Of a DNA stretch of 6,301 nucleotides, positions 1-5,696 are shown in pieces. Each line of letters starts with the position of its first letter. Within the stretch, counting starts at the first letter, position 1. The stretch is from Bacillota bacterium (lineage in GTDB: Bacteria; Bacillota; Clostridia; Acetivibrionales; DTU013): NCBI GenBank assembly GCA_023435305.1, contig JAEYRV010000031.1, forward strand, positions 1 through 6,301. Reading direction: 5' to 3'. The position numbers and the translations under genes are program-made. The notes beneath the pieces were generated by a model, which was not told where the DNA came from, searched no databases, and worked only from the letters and a program-made list of their open reading frames with translations.

Positions 1-82
1 GGTGCCACCCGTGCGGCCCGTGCCGCCCGTGCCACCCGTGCCGCCCGTGCCGCCACATAAGCAAGCAGACGCGTATGTTTAG
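1..82 (+). CDS. Possible C-terminal tail of an upstream gene (partial, frame uncertain)
   Basis: The window opens inside a 9-bp tandem repeat that is open in all three plus frames. Frame 2 reads as Val-Pro-Pro repeats and stops at 80-82. Frame 1 reads as Arg-Ala-Ala/Thr repeats and stops at 58-60. Frame 3 is Cys/Pro-rich and stops at 111-113. I prefer frame 2 slightly because most differences between repeat units (CCA versus CCG, CCC versus CCA) are then silent; the exception is one CGG. A hairpin with a T-rich tail at 155-200 supports a plus-strand gene ending here. On the minus strand one frame reads Gly-Gly-Thr, which is collagen-like, but a stop lies at 79-81 and there is no start codon after it. 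The product cannot be identified from this fragment. Confidence 0.3.
   Translation, partial: VPPVRPVPPVPPVPPVPPHKQADAYV
2..55. repeat. 9-bp tandem repeat, six units
   Basis: Six consecutive 9-bp units of the form GTGCCRCCC run from 2 to 55. The second unit differs by a C-to-G change and the last ends in CCA. The array probably continues left of the window. The unit length divisible by three fits a coding repeat, but the frame is not settled. Confidence 0.85.
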
Positions 83-154
83 CGAACTGCTGAAGAGGGG
101 TGACCCGGTATAAGCGGGTAAATGCGAATTTTAAGTGAACTGTTGAATAGGTAT

Positions 155-200
155 GCACCTGCAGGTAGGCCTGAACCGTGGCTGTCTGCAGGTGCTTTTG
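155..200 (+). terminator. Candidate rho-independent terminator of the upstream gene
   Basis: A perfect 10-bp inverted repeat, GCACCTGCAG at 155-164 and CTGCAGGTGC at 186-195, encloses a 21-nt loop and is followed at once by TTTTG. It is the first GC-rich stem after the tail of the left-edge reading frame. The large loop and short T tract make it weaker than the terminators later in the window. Confidence 0.5.
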
Positions 201-213
201 CTATATAAGCATG

Positions 214-315
214 TTTTTACTGTAAGCTGGCTTTACTGTAAGCTTGCCGTTGCTGTAAGCTGGGCTTTACTGTAAGCTTGCTGTTGCTGTTAACCGGCCT
301 TTTCTGTAAGCTGGG
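214..315. repeat. 17-bp tandem repeat, six imperfect units
   Basis: Six adjacent units of about 17 bp share a core CTGTAAGCTGG or CTGTAAGCTTG. Units two to five also pair into two 34-bp units, 231-264 and 265-298, which differ mainly at their ends. The period is not divisible by three and no reading frame uses the array, so it is an intergenic minisatellite. It starts about 13 bp after the candidate terminator. Confidence 0.8.
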
Positions 316-397
316 CTTTATATGATAGCTATCTTCTACCCCTGGTTAATGACAAGGCCGCCAGACTTGGGTAATACTATTGGGCAATAAAGGGGAG

Positions 398-554
398 GGT
401 GTGCAAAAAACAGGACTTTTGGGCATCATTTCGTTGATTCTACTTCAAATTTTCAATGATTATGGCATATAATGGGATTATTTATTTGGTTATGTAAACT
501 CCGTACCCTCTAAAGCAGTATTGTGCCCCCCAAACGAGACCTTTTTTGCACACC
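398..554. repeat. Inverted-repeat pair, MITE-like (157 bp)
   Basis: GGTGTGCAAAAAA at 398-410 is repeated exactly in inverted orientation at 542-554. Similarity continues inward with small gaps: a GG-A/T-CT segment and then TTTGGG on both arms, giving arms of about 25 bp. No transposase or open frame lies between the arms and I see no target-site duplication. The size and arm structure fit a miniature inverted-repeat element, or the remains of a larger insertion sequence. Confidence 0.45.
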
Positions 555-693
555 GCGGTATTTTATAAACTGCTGCCCATACCTGAAACCCAATTTATCA
601 ATTCCATTTATTCTAAAATCAGTCTTATTCGCACACATAACAGCTTCATCAACTCAAGGTGGGTGTTTACATATAAAGTTGCAAAAAAATTAT

Positions 694-831
694 GGTCCAA
701 ATATCAAGTAAAGTCCTAATCAAAACAGTTTTTATTGAATTAATTCCACAAAGAGGATACATAATACGTGACATTTCACTTTATGTTAACTCCTTAGTGG
801 CTAAATCTGGACTAAAGTTGAAATTTGGACC
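694..831. repeat. Inverted-repeat pair with 23-bp imperfect arms (138 bp)
   Basis: The 23 bases at 694-716, beginning GGTCCAAAT, match the reverse complement of 809-831 at 19 of 23 positions. The 92 bp between the arms are AT-rich and show no gene. This could be a second miniature element or a long hairpin. It lies 26 bp upstream of the 12-bp minisatellite. Confidence 0.45.
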
Positions 832-856
832 AGTCGTGATTTTAGCGGTGGCTCCT

Positions 857-1024
857 GTGGTAAGACCATCGGTGAGATCCTCAGTGAGATCCTCAGTGAG
901 ATCCTCGGTAAGATCCTTGGTGAGATCCTCGGTAAGATCCTCGGTGAGACCATCGGTGAGACCCTCGGTGAGATCCTCGGTAAGACCATCGGTAAGACCC
1001 TCGATGAAACAATTGGTGAGAAGG
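857..1024. repeat. 12-bp minisatellite, about 14 units
   Basis: About 14 uninterrupted 12-bp units follow the consensus TCGGTGAGATCC. They vary at fixed positions: G or A at positions 3 and 6, and TCC, CCA or CCC at positions 10-12. The last two units are degenerate. Because the period is a multiple of three, several frames stay open, reading Ser-Val-Arg-Ser/Pro on the plus strand (692-1147) and Leu-Thr-Glu-Asp / Leu-Thr-Asp-Gly on the minus strand (1086-781). Neither frame has a ribosome binding site at its start and both contain silent and non-silent unit differences, so neither is called as a gene. The array ends about 75 bp before the nadE promoter -10. Confidence 0.9.
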
Positions 1025-1099
1025 GCGTCGAGGACAGCGGCGGCTATATCGATTAGATTCACTATGGACACAACACATATATCCATTTGTATGTATAAG

Positions 1100-1108
1100 T
1101 GCTATAAT
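1100..1108 (+). promoter_or_regulatory. Extended -10 promoter of nadE
   Basis: TGCTATAAT is a perfect extended -10 element (TGN plus TATAAT). No good -35 lies at 16-18 bp, which is common for extended -10 promoters. Transcription would start near 1115, leaving a purine-rich leader of about 53 nt before the nadE ATG. Confidence 0.55.
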
Positions 1109-1167
1109 TATGGGGTATCAGAAAGAGAAAGAAGAACAAATCAATAAGAAGGCAGGAACGAAATATC

Positions 1168-3471
1168 ATGAAATATGGTTTCATAAGGACAGCTGCTGCG
1201 GTGCCCGTACTGAAGGTGGCCGCCTGTGGCTATAATACAGAACAAATAGTAAAAATGATAAATGAAGCTGAGGCAGATGGTGTTGAACTGGTTGTTTTTC
1301 CCGAGTTGGCGATCACAGCGTATTCCTGCGGCGACCTGTTTCAACAGGAACAACTGCTCCGTGGAGCTTTGACAGGACTGGAAAAGATTGCTGAAGCTTC
1401 AAAGGGTCTCAGGACAATCGCAATAGTCGGTTTGCCATTAATGGTTGATAATCAACTTTTCAACTGTGCAGCTATACTGCAAAACGGAGAGATACTGGGC
1501 ATCGTGCCCAAAACATATATCCCCGGATATAGTGAGTTTTACGAAGAACGCTGGTTTGCATCAGGCAGAAATGTGAAAAGCAGGTTTGTTGAGTTATTCG
1601 GAAAGAGAGTGCCTTTCGGTACCGATTTATTGTTTGAGTCTATTGGCAGTGCAGCGCCTTTGGACGGCACATTTACCAGTGGCAATCAAACGTCTATTGG
1701 CAGTTCAGCGCCTTTGGAAGGCACATTTACCAGGAATGGACAAACATCTATAGGCAGCGCAGCATCTCTGGACAGTGCATTGGTTTTCGACAGCAAACGT
1801 ATTTCTGTCAGTACAGCATCCGGAACAGACAGCGTATGCTTCGGAGTGGAGATATGCGAAGATCTTTGGGCACCAATCCCGCCAAGTTCGTATCAGGCTA
1901 CTGCCGGGGCATCGATCATATTCAATCTATCCGCCAGCAACGAGATCATTGGGAAGGCTGAATACAGAAGAGAGCTTGTCAGGCAGCAGTCCGGCAAATG
2001 TATCGCCGGTTATGTATTCGCATCTTGTGGTGTGCATGAGTCGACTACTGATGTTGTATTTGGCGGCCATGCGATGATTGCCGAGAACGGCGGAATACTG
2101 GCAGAATCAAAGAGATATCTTCGAGACGGGAATATGTTGGTCACCGAGATCGATGTTCAAAAGCTCAAGAATGACAGGATAAAAAACACTACTTTCATGG
2201 AGGGCGTGCCGGAGTGTGATTATAGGAAGATCCCGTTCGTGGTTTATGGAAGAGATGCGGCATCATCCGACAGAGCTGCAAGAACGGTGGCTGACGATCC
2301 GGCGGCTTCAGAGTCGGCGGCAGGCGATAGGACGGCTTCAGAGTCGATGGCTGACGATCCGGCGACTTCAGAGTCGGTGGCAGGCGATAGGGCGAATACG
2401 GTGTCGACGACTGACGGTAAGATGGCGGCTGGGCCAACGACTGACGGGAAGGGAGCAAAGCCGGAAAAACTGACAAGATATATAGACCCGCATCCGTTTG
2501 TACCTTCTGATAAGACGTCCAGAGACAGAAGATGTGAAGAGATATTTGCCATCCAGACTGCCGGACTTGCAAAGAGACTTGAGCATACAGGCATAAAAAG
2601 GGCGGTACTGGGGATCTCCGGCGGCCTCGACTCAACGCTGGCATTAATAGTAACGGCAAACGCCTTTGACTTACTGGGCATTCCGAGAGATAACATCCTG
2701 GCAATAACCATGCCGGGGTTTGGAACCACCGACACTACCTATGAAAATGCACTACAGCTGATAAGGTCCTTTGGAGCTGAATTGAGAGAAATCAATATAA
2801 AGAAGGCCTGTCTGCAGCATTTTGAAGACATCGGCCATGATCCGTCAATACATGATGTAACCTACGAGAACGTGCAGGCAAGAGAAAGAACTCAGATACT
2901 GATGGATATAGCCAACAAGCAGAATGGCCTTGTGGTGGGGACAGGAGATCTGTCTGAGCTTGCTCTTGGCTGGTGCACTTATAATGGCGACCATATGTCC
3001 ATGTATTCGGTAAACTGCGGTATTCCAAAGACCCTGGTCAAGTATCTGGTTCAGTGGGCTGCAGATAATGTGACCGATAAGGCTGCCGCAGAGGTTTTGA
3101 GAAGAATACTTGACACGCCTATATCTCCTGAGCTTCTGCCTCCGGATGAAAAGGGGAAGATACAACAGAAGACTGAAGATATAGTTGGTCCTTACGAGTT
3201 GCATGATTTCTTCCTATATCATATGCTGCGTTACGGTGCAGCGCCTAAAAAATTGCTATTCATTGCAGGACAGGCCTTTGAAGGCATATATGACGCACAG
3301 ACTGTAAAGTCCTGGCTGAGGGTATTCATCAAAAGGTTCTTCTCACAGCAGTTCAAGCGTTCATGCCTGCCTGACGGCCCCAAGGTCGGTACCATAAGCC
3401 TTTCGCCCAGGGGCGACTGGCGCATGCCCAGCGATGCTTTGGCAGAAGTATGGCTAAAGGAACTTGAGTGA
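1168..3471 (+). CDS. nadE: Glutamine-dependent NAD+ synthetase with two repeat insertions
   Basis: This cytosolic enzyme performs the last step of NAD synthesis, amidating deamido-NAD with ATP and ammonia released from glutamine. The N-terminal nitrilase-type glutaminase domain (about 1-360) shows the triad Glu46 (FPEL), Lys115 (VPKTY) and Cys230 (VEICEDLW). The C-terminal synthetase domain (about 440-767) has the ATP P-loop SGGLDST at 484-490 and the conserved GTGDLSELALGW stretch from 591. At 767 residues it is about 120-130 longer than I expect for relatives of roughly 640. The excess is two repeat blocks: about 60 residues between Lys115 and Cys230, and about 70 in the inter-domain linker. 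All key motifs are intact and no frame is broken, so it is probably functional. The ATG at 1168 fits the family N-terminus (MKYGFIRTAAAVP), with a modest AGGA site at 1154-1157. It has its own promoter upstream; the next gene also has one. Confidence 0.96.
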   Translation: MKYGFIRTAAAVPVLKVAACGYNTEQIVKMINEAEADGVELVVFPELAITAYSCGDLFQQEQLLRGALTGLEKIAEASKGLRTIAIVGLPLMVDNQLFNCAAILQNGEILGIVPKTYIPGYSEFYEERWFASGRNVKSRFVELFGKRVPFGTDLLFESIGSAAPLDGTFTSGNQTSIGSSAPLEGTFTRNGQTSIGSAASLDSALVFDSKRISVSTASGTDSVCFGVEICEDLWAPIPPSSYQATAGASIIFNLSASNEIIGKAEYRRELVRQQSGKCIAGYVFASCGVHESTTDVVFGGHAMIAENGGILAESKRYLRDGNMLVTEIDVQKLKNDRIKNTTFMEGVPECDYRKIPFVVYGRDAASSDRAARTVADDPAASESAAGDRTASESMADDPATSESVAGDRANTVSTTDGKMAAGPTTDGKGAKPEKLTRYIDPHPFVPSDKTSRDRRCEEIFAIQTAGLAKRLEHTGIKRAVLGISGGLDSTLALIVTANAFDLLGIPRDNILAITMPGFGTTDTTYENALQLIRSFGAELREINIKKACLQHFEDIGHDPSIHDVTYENVQARERTQILMDIANKQNGLVVGTGDLSELALGWCTYNGDHMSMYSVNCGIPKTLVKYLVQWAADNVTDKAAAEVLRRILDTPISPELLPPDEKGKIQQKTEDIVGPYELHDFFLYHMLRYGAAPKKLLFIAGQAFEGIYDAQTVKSWLRVFIKRFFSQQFKRSCLPDGPKVGTISLSPRGDWRMPSDALAEVWLKELE
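1642..1806 (+). repeat. 54-bp in-frame tandem repeat inside the NadE glutaminase domain
   Basis: Two full 54-bp units (1642-1695 and 1696-1749) encode 18-residue segments beginning IGSAAPLDGTFT and IGSSAPLEGTFT. A third, diverged partial unit starts at 1750 (IGSAASLDSA) and merges into LVFDSKRIS. In M. tuberculosis NadE, as I recall it, only about 11 residues separate the matching LLF and VEIC motifs, against 70 here. The insertion sits directly before the catalytic Cys strand and probably forms a surface loop. Confidence 0.9.
2287..2466 (+). repeat. 30-bp in-frame tandem repeat in the NadE inter-domain linker
   Basis: Six 30-bp units encode 10-residue blocks. The first four follow a VADDPAASES / AAGDRTASES pattern and also form two 60-bp units (2287-2346 and 2347-2406). 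The last two begin TTDGK (2407-2436 and 2437-2466). The segment is rich in Ala, Ser, Thr, Asp and Gly, is probably disordered, and is more GC-rich than the rest of the gene. It separates the glutaminase domain from the conserved DPHPFVPSD entry to the synthetase domain. Confidence 0.9.
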
Positions 3472-3494
3472 AATTTGTCATTCTTTGATCCGCG

Positions 3495-3523
3495 TTGACT
3501 ATATGGCGTAAAACACTGATAAT
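3495..3523 (+). promoter_or_regulatory. Promoter of the methyltransferase gene
   Basis: TTGACT at 3495-3500 and GATAAT at 3518-3523 are separated by exactly 17 bp. Transcription would begin near 3530. The in-frame GTG at 3524 would therefore lie upstream of the transcript start, which argues for a start codon further downstream. Confidence 0.6.
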
Positions 3524-3565
3524 GTGGTCAAGGGTATCTCAATTAATCAAAGGAGTTATGTTGCC

Positions 3566-4222
3566 TTGCTGGAGAAGATGAGCGACTTCTTTGCTGCACG
3601 GATCGACGGCTATGATGAGCATATGCTCAATAATGTTGCAGGCTGCAAGGAAGGTTATATTAAGATGGCAGAGCTGATCCCGGATAAAACGGAAAAGCTC
3701 CTGGACCTGGGATGCGGCACTGGACTTGAGCTTGAGGAAATATTCAAAAGATTTCCTGAGGCAGCCTTCACAGGAATAGATCTAACGCAGGCGATGCTGG
3801 ACAGGCTCGAGGAAAAGTATTGCGGCAGGAACATCAGTCTGATATGCGGAGATTATTTCAGCGTTGATCTGGGAGAGGACGTATATGATACAGCCATTTC
3901 CTTTCAAACGATGCATCACTTTTCCCATACCAGAAAAACCTGCTTATACAGGAAGATCTGTAACGCGCTCAAATCTGGCGGTGTCTACATAGAATGCGAT
4001 TATATGGTGAATGATCAGGCAGTCGAGGATAAGCTTTTTGAAGAAAATGCAGGGATGCGTCGTGAAATGAATATCCCTGACAGTGAGTTGTATCATTTCG
4101 ACACGCCATGTACGGTCGATAACCAGGTCGCTATGTTTAGGGAAGCAGGATTTTCATCAGCCCAAATGGTATGGCGTGTAGGAAACACAACTATAATAAT
4201 AGCTCGGAAGCCGGGAAAATAA
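3566..4222 (+). CDS. Class I SAM-dependent methyltransferase
   Basis: The protein has the Rossmann-like methyltransferase fold (Methyltransf_25/11 type) and should move a methyl group from S-adenosylmethionine to an unknown substrate in the cytosol. Counting from the TTG start (218 residues), the SAM-binding motif I LLDLGCGTGLEL is at 45-56, the acidic residue after strand 2 is Asp72 (GIDLTQAM), the post-motif strand DTAISFQTMHHF is at 108-119, and SGGVYIECDY is at 137-146. Start choice: the frame is open from GTG 3524, but that codon abuts the promoter -10 and has no ribosome site. The AAAGGAG at 3549-3555 sits 10 nt before TTG 3566, and ATG 3578 (MSDFFAARIDGYDEHM) is the other candidate. 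No clear terminator follows. The substrate cannot be told from the sequence or its neighbours. Confidence 0.88.
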   Translation: MLEKMSDFFAARIDGYDEHMLNNVAGCKEGYIKMAELIPDKTEKLLDLGCGTGLELEEIFKRFPEAAFTGIDLTQAMLDRLEEKYCGRNISLICGDYFSVDLGEDVYDTAISFQTMHHFSHTRKTCLYRKICNALKSGGVYIECDYMVNDQAVEDKLFEENAGMRREMNIPDSELYHFDTPCTVDNQVAMFREAGFSSAQMVWRVGNTTIIIARKPGK

Positions 4223-4290
4223 TCATTTAGAAGCCGAGTCGACAATAATCAGGAGTACCGCCGTAATACAGCGGATGAGCAAATTTTCAC

Positions 4291-4319
4291 TTGACAAAAG
4301 GCGCTGTGTGCCTTAGAAT
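4291..4319 (+). promoter_or_regulatory. tRNA-His promoter
   Basis: TTGACA (4291-4296) and TAGAAT (4314-4319) have an optimal 17-bp spacer. The spacer begins AAAGGCGCT, close to the spacer of the promoter at 5697. Transcription would start near 4326, leaving a short leader before the tRNA. Confidence 0.8.
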
Positions 4320-4349
4320 AGCATATGTCGCTGAAAACGTCATATACAT

Positions 4350-4427
4350 GGTGGGCTTAGCTCAGTTGGTTAGAGTGCCAGGTTGTGGCCCTGGAGGTCG
4401 TGGGTTCGATTCCCATAGCTCACCCCA
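4350..4427 (+). tRNA. tRNA-His (anticodon GTG)
   Basis: A full cloverleaf can be drawn. The acceptor arms GTGGGCT (4351-4357) and AGCTCAC (4417-4423) pair, with one G-T. The anticodon stem CCAGG/CCTGG encloses the loop TTGTGGC, placing anticodon GTG at 4385-4387. The G at 4350 faces discriminator C4424, giving the extra G-1:C73 pair diagnostic of tRNA-His. CCA is encoded at 4425-4427. It stands alone between its own promoter and terminator. Confidence 0.96.
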
Positions 4428-4432
4428 TAAAG

Positions 4433-4458
4433 AAGGCTGTTGATACAGCCTTTTTTTT
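4433..4458 (+). terminator. Rho-independent terminator after tRNA-His
   Basis: The 8-bp stem AAGGCTGT / ACAGCCTT (4433-4440 and 4445-4452) has a TGAT loop and is followed by six T's. It begins 6 nt after the encoded CCA. Confidence 0.92.
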
Positions 4459-4555
4459 CATCTCAAAAACAGAATAGATGTGTCGAATTCGTGAATGATA
4501 TAAAATAATATCTGTAATAGAAAATGAACAAGACATTCTGTTGTCATGTTCAAAA

Positions 4556-4564
4556 TGGTATGAT
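4556..4564 (+). promoter_or_regulatory. Possible extended -10 promoter for the DUF3795-S51 gene
   Basis: TGGTATGAT fits an extended -10 element about 80 bp before the ATG at 4645. A TTGTCA at 4541 is too close (12 bp) to be its -35. The rest of the 4459-4644 gap is AT-rich with no other clear signal. Confidence 0.35.
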
Positions 4565-4644
4565 ATTTACAAAACAATATGGGGTCGGTATTTACATGAA
4601 AATGAGATACCCACTTTTTATGACTGAAGGGGGCCAGGATTGTT

Positions 4645-5520
4645 ATGAATATTGATTCACGCTGCGGATTGCATTGTACAGGCTGCCAATGGAAAGAAAG
4701 CCATGGCTGCGGCGGTTGTATCGAAACAATGGGACATCCGTTCCACGGCAAATGTCCGATAGCGTTATGCTGTCAGGATAAAGGCTTGATGCACTGTGGT
4801 GAGTGTGCTGCTATTCCATGTACCAAGCTGAGCACCTACTCCTATCTTGATCCTGAACATGGTGATAAGCCACAAGGCGCGAGGATAGAGGTCTGTCGCT
4901 GCTGGGCAGCTGAAAGCGGCAAGCAGCTTTGGAAAAATGTTCTGCTCACGTCAGCTGGATTTGAGGATAAGGATGGAAAACAAAAGCTTAATATTGTGGA
5001 ACGTTTCCGTAAAATGCTTGATAAGCCTGTGAGTGATGCTAAAGTCCTGTTTATACATACAGCAGCTATAGACGACAACGCAAGGAAAATGGCTGATAAG
5101 TGCAGGAATGAATTGTTGCATATTGGCATTTTGCCGGAGAACATTGATCCATATGATATTGATGGCAATTTGTCTGAGAACGAAGCAATGAGTTATGATG
5201 TGATATATTTTACAGGCGGAAATACCAGCTATTTACTCAAGCGGATAAAAGAAACCGGTTTCGACACTATCATAAAAAGGATGGTCTACTCGAATAAGGT
5301 CTACATTGGTGTAAGTGCCGGCAGCCTCGTAGCTACTCCCAATATAGGCGAACCATTTGAAAAAAGCACTGTTGGACTGTGCCTGGTAAATGCTTACCTC
5401 TCAGTTCACTGCCCGGATAATATGGAAAAAGGAACAGATCTGCCGCTGCCGCACATTCCATTAACTGATAAGCAAGCATTGGCTGTTGCGTACAACGGGT
5501 TTGAGTTGATCGAGGGGTAG
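4645..5520 (+). CDS. DUF3795-type Cys-rich domain fused to an S51 (PepE-like) peptidase domain
   Basis: The 291-residue protein has two parts. Residues 1-90 form a Cys-rich domain that I recognise as DUF3795-like. It has about 13 cysteines (7, 11, 14, 22, 25, 37, 42, 43, 51, 54, 59, 84, 86) in the pattern CGLHCTGC, GCGGC, CPIALCC, CGECAAIPC, and probably binds metal. Residues about 96-291 resemble peptidase family S51 / type 1 glutamine amidotransferase-like proteins: the nucleophile elbow is GVSAGS with Ser224, preceded by YFTGGNTSYLL (188-198), and SVHCP supplies the likely catalytic His255. The known S51 member PepE cleaves N-terminal aspartyl dipeptides; the substrate here is unknown. No signal peptide is seen, so it is probably cytosolic. 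The start is supported by AAGGGGG at 4627-4633 and by the family-typical cysteine pattern beginning at residue 7. Confidence 0.85.
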   Translation: MNIDSRCGLHCTGCQWKESHGCGGCIETMGHPFHGKCPIALCCQDKGLMHCGECAAIPCTKLSTYSYLDPEHGDKPQGARIEVCRCWAAESGKQLWKNVLLTSAGFEDKDGKQKLNIVERFRKMLDKPVSDAKVLFIHTAAIDDNARKMADKCRNELLHIGILPENIDPYDIDGNLSENEAMSYDVIYFTGGNTSYLLKRIKETGFDTIIKRMVYSNKVYIGVSAGSLVATPNIGEPFEKSTVGLCLVNAYLSVHCPDNMEKGTDLPLPHIPLTDKQALAVAYNGFELIEG

Positions 5521-5590
5521 TTACAACGATATGTGTCCGGACATATTTCTTCCGGTGATATGGTAATTTTGCATGCTAAAGGGCATATTT

Positions 5591-5676
5591 CGTGACGTTG
5601 ATCGAAAGACTAAGTTCCGCGACTAATGGCAAAAGAGTAAAGGTAAAAGCGGAATTTAGTTTTTCTTTGCGTCATG
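5591..5676 (+). terminator. Long imperfect hairpin, candidate terminator of the DUF3795-S51 gene
   Basis: The arms 5604-5620 and 5649-5665 form a 17-bp stem with two G-T pairs around a 28-nt AT-rich loop (core ACTAAGTTCCGC / GCGGAATTTAGT). An outer 7-bp stem, CGTGACG 5591-5597 with CGTCATG 5670-5676, extends it across a small internal loop. The right arm ends in TTTTTCTTT, so it may terminate the upstream gene. The long loop and two-tier stem are unusual for a simple terminator. Confidence 0.45.
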
Positions 5677-5696
5677 TTTCACGGCAGTTATTTACC

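Larger units (their letters stand above)
83..1167. other. About 1.1 kb repeat-rich stretch with no convincing gene
   Basis: No open reading frame here combines a start codon, a ribosome binding site and a plausible protein. From left to right it holds a degenerate direct repeat (about 73-98 and 124-151, sharing a GAACTG-TGAA-AGG pattern), the terminator-like hairpin, a 17-bp tandem array, two inverted-repeat pairs at 398-554 and 694-831, a 12-bp minisatellite at 857-1024 and the nadE promoter. Much of 319-840 is AT-rich. It may be a graveyard of small mobile elements or a decayed gene. Confidence 0.6.

Noticed and set aside
444..473. Promoter TTCAAA-18-TATAAT
   Set aside because: The -10 is perfect but the -35 is weak, it lies inside the MITE-like block and no credible gene follows it.
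523..711. Small 62-residue plus frame starting at a GTG
   Set aside because: It has no ribosome site, an unusual Cys/Pro-rich and hydrophobic mix with no family resemblance, and it starts inside the MITE-like block.
214..1024. CRISPR array
   Set aside because: The repeats are directly adjacent, with no unique spacers between them, and no cas genes are present.
781..1086. Minus-strand frame with Leu-Thr-Glu-Asp repeats as a gene
   Set aside because: There is no ribosome site upstream of its ATG and the same minisatellite explains its openness. It overlaps the plus frame and shows no recognisable domain.
692..1147. Plus-strand frame with Ser-Val-Arg-Ser repeats as a gene
   Set aside because: There is no ribosome binding site before the ATG, its first part runs through an inverted-repeat element, and the middle is the 12-bp minisatellite, which keeps frames open by its period alone.
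2195..2735. Minus-strand frames with Pro/Arg-rich repeats opposite the NadE linker
   Set aside because: They are shadows of the in-frame 30-bp repeat of nadE, which has clear domain evidence on the plus strand.
4259..4274. Terminator after the methyltransferase
   Set aside because: Only a 4-bp CCGC/GCGG pairing can be formed and no T tract follows.
5534..5543. Ten-base palindrome TGTCCGGACA after the S51 gene
   Set aside because: It is short, has no T tail and no second copy in the window, so there is too little to call an operator.
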